From assembly GCA_037043015.1 (NCBI GenBank), contig CM073326.1, positions 14,392,345-14,456,344 of the forward strand: DNA of 64,000 nucleotides. The letters run 5' to 3'. Below the pieces are notes generated by a model that did not search any database, was not told where the DNA came from, and saw nothing but the letters and a program-made list of their open reading frames with translations. Position 1 is the first letter of the stretch; the number at the start of each line of letters is the position of its first letter. A program made the position numbers and the translations under genes. The stretch is from Bryum argenteum (lineage: Eukaryota > Streptophyta > Bryopsida > Bryales > Bryaceae). Below, one piece after another: positions 1 through 8,846 of this stretch.

Positions 1-957
1 GCTGAACAGTTGGGTAATATGCCCTGACCCATTCGACCGAATCTTCTCAAAGGCTTTCTTGTCACCGTCGAACTTCACCACATCCCCAGAGTTTCGACGC
101 CGTCGACAGTACAACAGCAGAATAAAAAGAAAGCATACTGAAGCCGCCAGGAACCCGGCTAAAACGCCAAGAATTATACCGAGTTTCTTATTTCTCTTGT
201 GGTTACCTCCGGCCGCCGGCTGTGATGATGCACTCGGTGCTGGCGCAGGAGACGATGACAAAACAGTGGTATTCTGGAGTGACAGCGTTCTATTTCCATG
301 GAACTGAAGCTCCAAAGACGCATCTCCTGAGATGGGAAATTGCAGAAGGTGGCAGGAGCTGAAGCCATCATCCGTAACATTTTCCAAAACAGCCGGACAA
401 GCCCAGCGACGGACATCGACGGTCACACCCCTACCACTCCCATCGCAGACATCGGAAGTGTTGAGGACCTGCGAGCAGGAGTTCTTCACATTCTGTGGGC
501 AATCAAGAAGCAGGGTCGTGGAATTGGTGATATTCAAACCTCCAAACCTGTTTGCGTCGAAGTCCCGGCAAGTTACTGCTTGCACAGATGGTACCAGTGC
601 AAGCGTTTGATTCCAGTAATCAATCTTCGTCACCTTGTACGAGTCAGTGCTCAAGGTAGCATTACGAGTGAAGTTGAGGAACAACACCTTGTTCATACAA
701 TAAAACTGAAGATCGGGGTAATCTGTGTAGCATCCGTTACCCAAGGGATCGTCCTGTAGAATAAATGGAAACCTAATCTCAACACCACCACTCCCACAGT
801 TTCTTACTGGACAGTATCCGGATGGGCTTGCTCCATGGGCAAATCCTATCAAGGCATGTGCCACGATCAATGCACATGCCACCTTCAGCTCAAAAACCGC
901 CATGAAGAAATTCGAACCCCACTTCCCCCTAGAGTTTCCCAAAACCTTCCGAGCCAT
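1..957 (-). CDS. LRK10L/WAK-type receptor-like kinase, N-terminal part (continues beyond left edge)
   Basis: The minus-strand frame is open from an ATG at 957 to base 1, giving 319 residues without a stop; the kinase domain lies outside the window. In order it shows an 18-residue leader, a hydrophobic signal-peptide-like stretch from an internal Met19 to about 43, a cysteine-bearing GUB_WAK-type ectodomain (motifs RFPFIL, CYTDYPDLQFYC), several N-glycosylation sites, a Pro/Ala/Ser linker, one membrane helix (about 260-283) followed by CRRRR, and the juxtamembrane start. Family knowledge: such proteins are plasma-membrane receptors with an extracellular galacturonan-binding-like domain. It is a close paralogue of the complete gene at 45716-47755 and points the opposite way. 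Met19 is an equally plausible start, since signal peptides normally begin at the initiator; the upstream residues are nevertheless conserved between the paralogues. Residues 173-215 differ most from the paralogue. Confidence 0.9.
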   Translation of the reverse strand, partial: MARKVLGNSRGKWGSNFFMAVFELKVACALIVAHALIGFAHGASPSGYCPVRNCGSGGVEIRFPFILQDDPLGNGCYTDYPDLQFYCMNKVLFLNFTRNATLSTDSYKVTKIDYWNQTLALVPSVQAVTCRDFDANRFGGLNITNSTTLLLDCPQNVKNSCSQVLNTSDVCDGSGRGVTVDVRRWACPAVLENVTDDGFSSCHLLQFPISGDASLELQFHGNRTLSLQNTTVLSSSPAPAPSASSQPAAGGNHKRNKKLGIILGVLAGFLAASVCFLFILLLYCRRRRNSGDVVKFDGDKKAFEKIRSNGSGHITQLFS

Positions 958-1190
958 CTTCGAATCCACTAACATCATAAAAATCGAGCCATTCTAAACC
1001 TCGGACAACCATGCCTTTCACACATCATCATCTAATTTTTCCCGAAAAACCCGAAAAACATCCACACCGAGAACTGTCGGTAGCCCAAAACTCACACTTT
1101 TTGGGACGAGAAACAAACGCTCGAGCGATCCAGGGAGTGCAAAAAAAACTACACCTGCTGCAACCCTAGCAAGCAACGATAACCTAAAAA
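958..1190 (-). promoter_or_regulatory. 5' leader/promoter shared with the second receptor kinase
   Basis: Read on the minus strand, this stretch aligns with 45480-45715 upstream of the other receptor kinase: shared blocks include TTTTTATGATGTTAGTGG just before the ATG, ATGATGTGTG, and GCTAGGGTT near the distal end. The homology extends about 220 bases beyond the coding region, so the duplication copied the leader and probably core promoter. No clear TATA box was found here. From 1191 to 1673 no gene or repeat was recognised. Confidence 0.5.
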
Positions 1191-1673
1191 ACTGGTAAGC
1201 ACGCTTCCCTGCAAGCTCCGACTAGTAGTAGCAAAAGCTCCGACGACGAAGAAGAAGTCAAAATGGGTGTCCGCTTGTCAATTTGCTTTGCTTTTTAGTG
1301 TACTGTCGTACTTGTGCTATGCTCCGAAGTAACCCTGGCGGAGTTATCGTCATCGTCTCGTGGTGGTGCTCAACCTCGCCATGGCTGAATGGGCGTTTGC
1401 AAGCAAATGTCAAAGCTTCCCATAAACCGCCCTCCCTTCCTCGGCACTGCCTAGACACCCATTTCCGACCAGACCAGGCCCAAAAAGTCAATGGTCAATG
1501 CAGAGTCTTCCGAACTTTGGGACGTGAGGATGTACCTTTTTTCCAACCGTGTCAAGGGCTAGTGCCCTAATTTATCATTTAATGATTGCTGCCCAAGTGA
1601 GTGGTAAACTAAAATTAGGTTGTCCCATATTAGTTTTCTTCACGTTTTCTTGTGAAGAGAATCTATGAGTTAA

Positions 1674-2235
1674 GGGTCCCTTTACACTATGGACCAAGAG
1701 TCATGACCAACAAAATTAAAATGATTTTCATGGTCATGGCTCTTGGCTAAGAGCCGTGATCATGATAAATCAGAAAATGGATTTTTGAGTGACTTGGTCA
1801 CTCTTGTAGTGTAAAGTGGTTTTCGAACGAGACAATTTTAAGCTCAATTTTTTAATGTAAAGCCTCACCATTCTCTCTCTTACCCTCCCCTTTTTTCTTC
1901 TTTCTTTTTAAAAAATTGAACACTAGCCAATGAATGATTTTTAAGCCTCATGGTCTCCTTGATTGTTGTTGAGTTGAGGTATTTGCTTCGACTCAACTAT
2001 AATCAAGGAGATCATGAAAACATTATCCACTATGAAAAATTTAGATAATCAAGGAGATCATGAAAACATTATCCACTATGAAAAATTTAGCATACTTTGG
2101 GGACCTCAAAGTTATTGGTCATTCTCCTTTTTTCATGGTAGTGTAAAGCGACATGGGACCAAGAGCATTTTACTGTCCAATCACAAATTTAGAAGACCAT
2201 GGTCAATCTTCATGGTCCATAGTGTAAAGCGACCA
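1674..2235. mobile_element. PIF/Harbinger-type MITE (TAA target duplication)
   Basis: The ends are inverted repeats: GGGTCCCTTTACACTATGG on the left, and the complement of the right end reads TGGTCGCTTTACACTATGG. Both sides are flanked by TAA (1671-1673 and 2236-2238). The 562-bp length, lack of coding capacity and 3-bp TAA duplication fit a Tourist-like, PIF/Harbinger-related MITE. The interior holds a 46-bp perfect-looking tandem repeat at 2001-2092 and repeated GGTCATGA-type motifs near both ends. Confidence 0.65.
2001..2092. repeat. 46-bp direct tandem repeat, two copies
   Basis: Bases 2001-2046 and 2047-2092 are the same except for the last two bases. The repeat lies inside the MITE 1674-2235. 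Confidence 0.9.
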
Positions 2236-3511
2236 TAAGTTTTGGAGTGCTGTAAAATGTAAACTCAATTTGGAATGAATTCCTATTTCTGTAAACTGAA
2301 TAATGTATAGTTTAATAGCATCGCCTATGGTGCACGCAGATTGGTCCCTCCAAATAATGGAAGATGGTGTGAACTTTCTCATGAGCTTTGAGGTGTCGGT
2401 AGTAGTTTATTGCCCGCGGACAACGAGAGAGCCCGAGTGGAAGCGACGACTTTGCGATCTTCAATTCCACCATTGAGAGAGTTGTCCAAGGAAGCAACAA
2501 TTTTCACCCGCAAGAGGACAAATAAGGGCTTGTTGTCTTGCTGCTAAAAGGAAAGTGGGAACTCACGGCAAGTGAGGTGAATTTGACAAGACCAGAAGGT
2601 GGTTGACGTGAGATGTGAAAATGATGTGAGTCTTGGTGGCACATTGGGGCAAGAAAACTTAGGTAGTTCCTTCAAGTGTTGTTCGAAAGGCGGCTTGGCA
2701 AGTTGCATATCCTATTCTAAGAGCACTTCCTACATCTAAGTAGAGCCGCTAGTTTTCTAGGTTAGACTTCTAACTTCCATCCAAGATGAGGAAACTAAAA
2801 AAAGAAAGATGGCCGGTCGTCCTTATATGTGGACCGTGCCTTCAAACTTCCCAACTTCTTTTGAATAGAAGACAAAGCAATGTTCCATCGCCTTGTATTC
2901 TATGTTGACTTTTCGTTCGTGTGTACGATTTTTATGTTTGGGATGTTCAAAGGAAAGGTAGCCTAGAGAGGGTTCAATCTCCTTGGAAATCTTTATAGCC
3001 ACGTGTCGTGCTCCTCATCTTATTCCCCCACATTTCTATTTCAAACCCTAATGTTTTCTTGATTCATTTGCTTCTCACTCCAAGTTTTATCTATTTCATT
3101 TGTTTAATCTGTTCTTCTTTCTTCTCTCTTCATTCACTTCGCCCGCTTACGACTTCATACACTTTCGGCTTTATCCAATTTTTCTTCATCCACTTCCTAG
3201 TTCAACCACTTCCCGCTTCATTTGCTCTATATGATTTCGACTTCAACTTTCCCCTTCATCTACTTTATCCACTTTGCTCTTTATACATATTTGGCTTGCT
3301 TTTGCTTGTTTCCAAATTTCATTGTTGGTGATCGAAAACATATTAACTTAGTATTTTGAACCTTCACTTTTGGATAACAATTGAGTGATTTATGCTCTAC
3401 ATGCAGGTTCAAATTCCACACTTGTCATTGTCAAGTTTTACGTTGTTATTTCTTTTTTAACTTACTAAGATCAAGAATAAGTTTACATCACCTCACATTC
3501 AGAGCACTTAA
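2236..3511. other. Intergenic, no gene seen
   Basis: No domain, splice structure or paralogous support was found. The open frame at 3008-3331 is CT-rich low-complexity DNA built from CTTCATCCACTT-like repeats and is not considered a gene. Confidence 0.6.
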
Positions 3512-4434
3512 CCCCTAAATGTCTCATCCTATTTTTAGCCAATAAACACATTTTGAAATAAGGTGTTTTAGGTGAAAATGAAGATAAGCTACTAAGATCT
3601 CAATCGTACAAAGTTGTAACAGACTTTTTGTAGGTCATGTGGGCCAAAAATTGAGTCATGAAAATTGTAGTTTTAGTGAAGAACCTTTATCCAAAAGAAA
3701 GTCACCAATGAAAGATTCTGGCTCAAAATATTAGCCTTGCAATGATAAAACTGGCAAAAATGTTACAGATGAAAATTTGTCAAAAACTAGACCCTATGCA
3801 CTCAAATTCACACCTTATCTTTAGAGCATCCTGGATTTTGTTAAGATTCTACCACTAAAACTAGACTTTAATTAAAAGCCATCCCAAAAAACGAACTTGA
3901 ATCCAACGGTGGATGATTAAGATATAGCTCCTCAAGCATCATCCATTTTTCTCTCTCTGTTTTATTGACAAAACATCATTGCAAATCCAATCGCAGAAGT
4001 ATTTGGATGAAAAACTTCCAACTAGAAACCACCTTAAGATTATGAGCATGAAAAAAAAATTCATAAAAAACTAGTTTTGATATCACATATTTGGCTTACA
4101 ATGGTAAAACTGCCCCATATTTGGAAATCCAAAACCAAAATTTGTCTTCACTAAAATGCATGTTAGGGACATTACTTTTCACTAAAATGCAAAAACAAAA
4201 GTTCAACAAAATTTCACAAAATTTGTCTTCACTAAAATGCATGACTAAATTTTTCTTCACTAAAACTTTATTGTAGGGGCGTGCAATTATTACCACACAA
4301 ACTAGACTTGATTTGGGACCAAACTTAAGTGATTTAACCTAAAACGGACCTTGTATGAAGAAGTTATAGCTCTTCAAAATTGTTGCCTTCCATCCAAAAT
4401 GTCGTGTTTCTACTACAATCGACGCGTTTAGGAG
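3512..4434. mobile_element. TTAA-flanked piggyBac-like non-autonomous element
   Basis: The element begins CCCCTAAATGTC after TTAA (3508-3511) and ends GACGCGTTTAGGAG before TTAA (4435-4438). A CCC-type terminus with a TTAA target duplication is the signature of the piggyBac superfamily. The 923-bp interior is AT-rich with repeated TTGTCTTCACTAAAATGCA segments near 4141-4260 and has no transposase frame. Unlike the copies in the segmental duplications, this one has no empty-site comparison within the window. Confidence 0.6.
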
Positions 4435-5118
4435 TTAATGTCAATTTATAGAATATTGTAATAAAATACAATATATATATTTTCATTCAAATCCTAATCC
4501 AACTAAGTTCTGAATATATACAAATAGATCAAAACCAAGAAAACTCTAAATCTTGTTAATGTTGTCATGAATCATATGTGCACTAAACATATTATTTATG
4601 ATAATTATGCTCATACAACAAATATGCTTACATGGAAAATATGCTCACATGACAAAACATTATTAGTATTTTTGCCCAATGTAGATACTATAAAATCAAA
4701 ACCGAAAAAACCAACTTATCAAAAACATATGATTCTAACAAATTCGATTGTAGCATATCATAAAATTTCTTAAGGCTATGCAACCCTTCCTCCCATCAAC
4801 GTGACGACCCCACACGCCCCAAAACTAGTTTGTTCGTTTGTTTGGGGGAGAGAGGTTTTGTGGGGCTTTCGTAAATGAGTACTACGAGTGTTTCTCAGAG
4901 CCCATTAGCCAATGGGATTTTTTTTCAAAATCCTTGGAAGGTTTGATGTGACCCCCGACGACCGTTTTCGATAATTTGAATTTAAAAATGGAGCCTACGG
5001 CCCAAATTTCTATGGGATCCTACTACTAGGCATTTTAAGCCTAAATATTAAAAATTTACGGGGCTCTTTACCTCTCCCCTCCTATACCCCCGAGAAACGC
5101 CCGTGGCACTGCTTTGCA
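4435..5118. other. Intergenic, no gene seen
   Basis: AT-rich to 4780, then a more GC-balanced stretch. No gene, RNA or confident transposon end was recognised. Confidence 0.5.
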
Positions 5119-5340
5119 GTGATCCGGTTGTGTGCATGTTCGTTCTGGGGGTTTTGTGTACGTTTGTATTTGTTCGTCAGTGTCATTTACCTCGACAGCG
5201 TCAGTACATTTGATAAGTTTTTGATTGCTTTGATCACTTTCCTACTTCGGACTATTCTTTGCTCATTCGGAGTCCTAATCAATGAATCTGCTTTTGAATT
5301 CACAGCCACTTGAACGAGCGAAAGGTAGATTCTAAGATTG
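5119..5340 (+). repeat. Dispersed repeat, partner at 62638-62840
   Basis: The sequence around GACAGCGTCAGTACATTTG, the CTTTCCTA-TTCGGACT block and CCTAATCAATGAATCTGCTT recurs at 62638-62840 in the same orientation with substitutions and small indels. Both copies end in AAAGGTAG, which resembles a splice donor. Open frames in the two copies differ by frameshifts relative to each other, so coding function is not supported. It may be a terminal piece of a larger transposon or a duplicated gene 5' end. Confidence 0.6.
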
Positions 5341-6011
5341 GAATGAAGAACGGTGGAGAAGTTGAGGCATTTGTAACACTCAGTGGATGATAGTCATGGG
5401 TACATATGGTCCTCTACACTGTAATCCATCCCAGCCTATGTACGTGAGGGAGGTCCCAACAGTGTGGACTGAGAAACAACATACATGAGAAGGAGGTTCA
5501 ACACTTCATGTCATGCCCAAAACTCAACAAAAAACCCTCTTCCAATGACCCCAGATTATAACCGGGGTTGAGGAAAAAACTATAGAGGTGGCACCACCCT
5601 ATTGGCCAAGGGAAGTGTGGTTATTTTCCATAATGCTAGCTTCACTGGCGTCATGGCTTGACCATACGACCACCATTGATCTCCAAGATCAATGGTCTCT
5701 ATGTGCCGAGTTGTAAACTAGTGTGGAGCATGGGGTTTTTATACCTTGTCTTTTTCCACCTGCAATTAGTATGGGATAAATCACTTTTTTTCAATTTTTA
5801 TTTTTATTTTTTTAATTTTTTTAATTTTTTTTAATTTTTTAAATTTTTTTAAATTTTTTTTAGGATGATCATTGAGTTATTCCCAACTTCATGCAACTTT
5901 TTTAATTTTTTTTTGAGAATAAATGAATTTTTGTTGGATTTTTGAATAATTTTTTTTAGTTTGCGGGAAGGGATAAATTAGTTTTAAAAAAAAGTTTGAA
6001 CTGCGGTTATC
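5341..6011. other. Intergenic; small hairpin and T-rich tract, no gene
   Basis: A perfect 11-bp stem with 3-base loop lies at about 5673-5697 (ACCATTGATCT and its complement). From about 5785 to 5870 the DNA is nearly pure T/A. No gene was recognised. Confidence 0.5.
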
Positions 6012-6142
6012 CTAGGTAACTCAAAAGGAGCCCCTGGTTATGGAAAATATCCAGTGGGGCACCTCCCTCGCTGCTCCCGCGGCTTGGAAGGATGCCCCAC
6101 TGGTTATTTTCCATAACCAGTGGCTCCTTTTGCGTCACCTAG
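6012..6142. repeat. Fold-back inverted repeat, 50-bp arms
   Basis: The left arm at 6012-6061 and the right arm at 6093-6142 are near-complementary, sharing AAAGGAGCC, TGGTTATGGAAAA and CAGTGGGGCA blocks. The spacer is GC-rich and about 31 bp. It probably is a small fold-back MITE. Confidence 0.75.
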
Positions 6143-6353
6143 TACATAATGTCACAAAACAAAACCCTAAAAGTAGTAGCTTCCTTAAAAAATAGACCGA
6201 TTGTTTTGACATGAAACTTCTGTAAATTGTAGAGTTCCCTCATACTTTTTCAACAAGTCCATTTCTGCTTCAAATTTCCTCACACTTTAGGAAACGTCTC
6301 TAACTTACCTATGGTAATTAATGACGAGTTTTCTTCACGTGAATGTACACAGG

Positions 6354-6523
6354 ACTCATAGTCATGGTTGTCATATTGGACAAATTACTATTCATTTCAT
6401 GTCCTATAGGACGAGTTACCATTTATCAAATGTACCTTTAAAGTACATGTGATGAATAGTAACTCGTCCTGTAGGACATGAAATGAATAGTAATTTGTCT
6501 GATATGACAACCATGCTCATAGT
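6354..6523. repeat. Long near-perfect hairpin (fold-back MITE)
   Basis: The two halves are reverse complements over about 75 bp, with a short centre near CTTTAAAG at 6436-6443. Shared arm blocks include ACTATTCATTTCATGTCCTA with its complement and ACGAGTTAC with GTAACTCGT. A transcript would fold into one long stem, as seen for MITE-derived small-RNA precursors. There is no coding potential. Confidence 0.8.
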
Positions 6524-6796
6524 GCGTGAAAGTAAGAACGGGATGAAATTCCATTTTACTGAGAAAATTGCAACTTTCCCAGTGTAGTCATTCAAATGGC
6601 CAACTTTTGATCACAGGGAGACATAGTGGTAAAATCATCAATGCTCCAACAGTTCACCAAAAATTCGGAGTTTCAACACGTATTTTAACTTCCAAGATTA
6701 TGATTCCATAAACAATAAAGAACTTGGGCCTAGAAATTGGTGTACATAAGAAGTTAAGTTTCAGATCGTAGGAATTTAGTCCTCAAAATACAACAT

Positions 6797-6810
6797 ATAA
6801 AAAAATAAAA

Positions 6811-6841
<31 letters not shown>

Positions 6842-6855
6842 TAAAAATAAAAAAA
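6797..6855. repeat. AAAAAT microsatellite
   Basis: An uninterrupted run of AAAAT/AAAAAT units. The surrounding 6524-7030 contains no recognised gene. Confidence 0.9.
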
Positions 6856-7089
6856 TCATTTACATTGAAAGAGGGAAATTTTGAGGGTACTCCATAGATT
6901 TGAGGACTTGGAACTTGAAAGGTTCTTGGTTGGAAGTACTCCAAAACCAATCATTTCTTTGATCCTTACCTCTGTTTGTGCAAAGAAATAGAACGCATTA
7001 ATTTTAGATATCTGAGTTTCAAAATCGAAGGGTTAACAATAAATGAGAATCAAAATGAACAATAGGAAGTACAAATCATCAGAAAATGA

Positions 7090-7460
7090 AAATCATATTC
7101 CATTCTTGAGAGTACTGAAAGCACCCCAGGGGGTCTCGTACACAAATTCTTACTTAAGAAGATCATTATCCCATCAAAACCTGATGTACAAATTTCAAAC
7201 TAAGGGCATGATACTCCTCACTTCAACACACAATTATATCAAATATAACAAAATGCGATACAGCAAACGAACTCCGGTCCCTCGAAGGTCTAGAACGTCT
7301 GTGGAGCCTATGACCATCTGTAGGAATGGCCGCGAAGCCCATGACCATGACCACGCCATGAGTCCTGTGACCGCGTCATTCCACCGCGGACCTTGAGACA
7401 AGGACACTAGTACACACAATACAGATACGGGTAGCAGCATGAGTCTCGCAAACTGATGCT
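7090..7460. repeat. Conserved 3' flank of the copy-1 small-protein gene
   Basis: This stretch is a diverged version of the flank downstream of all five small-protein copies, recognised by ACCTGATGTACAA, CTTCAACACACAA, CTCCGGTCC and TATGACCA-type blocks. In the other copies the same part carries a 27-bp minisatellite; here it is reduced to irregular CATGACCA motifs. Confidence 0.6.
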
Positions 7461-7537
7461 ACTCCACTAAACGATATTACTTATCTTTCATTTTATTTTG
7501 GGATGGTAGCCTCCAAAACGTCTTCTCATGATCACAG

Positions 7538-8293
7538 CTAATGGAGTTTGGGCCAAATCACTGCCTCTGTGACGTTGGGGAGATCCATCAACCAGCTTAA
7601 CACGACATCCTCTTCAGCCACAGGAGCTTGTAAGTTCAAGTTCACTTGTTGAGGATTTGGCTGTGGTGGATTTGCTTGCGGCGGAGGCTGTGCAATGAAG
7701 TTGTCGTTCCCATTGTTCCTGAAAAACATCGCATTCACAAAATACTGGGTCAGCCTCTACTTATGCTTGATGTGACCAGTCCGTCACGTACATTCAAAAT
7801 CGGAAAATAGCTAGTAGAGCGTCTGGCTTCGATGAACAATTCTCGATCATGATCATCTCCGACACAGACCTTCAAGAGAACGAAGGTATCAATATATCCG
7901 TGCATCCTGTATCCACACAGTTCCAGACTGAAATGCCTCAGACATTACATATATGACACCAGCTAGCAAGAATCCGTATACAACTAGGTGACAGACCGAT
8001 GGATGAAACACTCTTGATCACTGCCACTCTTGGACTCATAACATCTGTCATTGTTCATTTGCGCAGCTTGGATTAATCTGCGGGACCGGAGTGAATGCAG
8101 ATTATCTAGGGGTACAATTCACGACAGCGGTTAAAACGATGTAAAGACAATGAACAACAGTCTGTACGATGACTATGGTTGAGCTACGACAGATTGGAGT
8201 AGATCTAGTGTGCAAATGAAGAAAGGTGAAGACAATGAGTAACCTGATGGCTTCGAGATCTTTCTCTAGCGCTGCTGCTACTGCTGCTACCAT
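7538..8293 (-). CDS. Small-protein gene family, copy 1 (two exons, 76 aa, unknown function)
   Basis: Exon 1 (8244-8293) encodes MVAAVAAALEKDLEAI plus two bases and ends at AG|GTTACT. Exon 2 (7538-7718) starts after TTTTTCAG, completes Arg17 and runs NNGNDNFIAQ, a Pro/Gln/Asn-rich stretch, then EEDVVLSWLMDLP to the stop. The same two exons, phase-2 intron and stop position recur at about 21.7, 26.8, 35.5 and 38.9 kb. Between copies the proline tract changes length only by whole codons. AATAAA follows the stop within about 60 bases. I do not recognise the product; it has an Ala-rich acidic N-terminal helix, a disordered middle and an amphipathic acidic C-terminal helix. It could be a short host protein or the 5' part of a truncated transposon gene. 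Exon boundaries are inferred. Confidence 0.5.
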
Positions 8294-8846
8294 AGTTGCT
8301 AGCTCAAGCTCTCAACGCCGGAGTGGAAGTGTAGTGACGGCCAAAGAAAGAGGAAATACTTCTCGGCTGCAAACAACTAATTAAGGTGGACACAAACTGA
8401 AGTTCAACCTAGATGAACGTGATGGCAGTGAAGGCAATCGATGATGCTTATATGGTGTTGGTGGTGAGTGTCCCGAACTTCTCAGCAAGCTTGGGGCACG
8501 GGTTGTAGGCACGTGTGGCGGGTTGAGGATCTGGGTTCCGTAAAGACCCGGCAACAATTTTATTAAAGGAGAGGAAGGCGCCTTATTCGGCAGGACAGAC
8601 CCGGCAACGAAATTTTCTTTTTCTTTTATATTTCGTCTCTTTGCCTTTAGGATTTCATTTCTTTTTCTTTTACTTCACCATTTCCTTCCACTGTTCAGCT
8701 CGTAACCAATTGTTCAAGCGATTTTTGGTTGTACGTCAATTGGAAGCTATTTCTAATCTATGTTGAATTATATCTTGCTCAACAACTACGGTGACATTGT
8801 ATGGAGCAATTGCTTAATTTTTTTCATAACAGTTGTTCCACCGAGT
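8294..8846. other. 5' flank of small-protein gene copy 1, then unassigned DNA
   Basis: From 8294 to about 8470 the sequence matches the regions upstream of copies 2-5 (GTTGCTAGCT, CTCTCAACRCCGG, GTAGTGATGGC on the plus strand), so the promoter or leader was duplicated with the gene. The similarity stops near 8470. The GTAAAGACCCGGCAACAA motif at about 8541-8558 resembles, in reverse complement, the sequence near 11398-11418 on the other side of the recombinase relic and may mark its borders. Confidence 0.45.

Noticed and set aside
3008-3331. 107-codon plus-strand open frame
   Set aside because: Built from CT-rich CTTCATCCACTT-type low-complexity repeats, with no domain and no partner.
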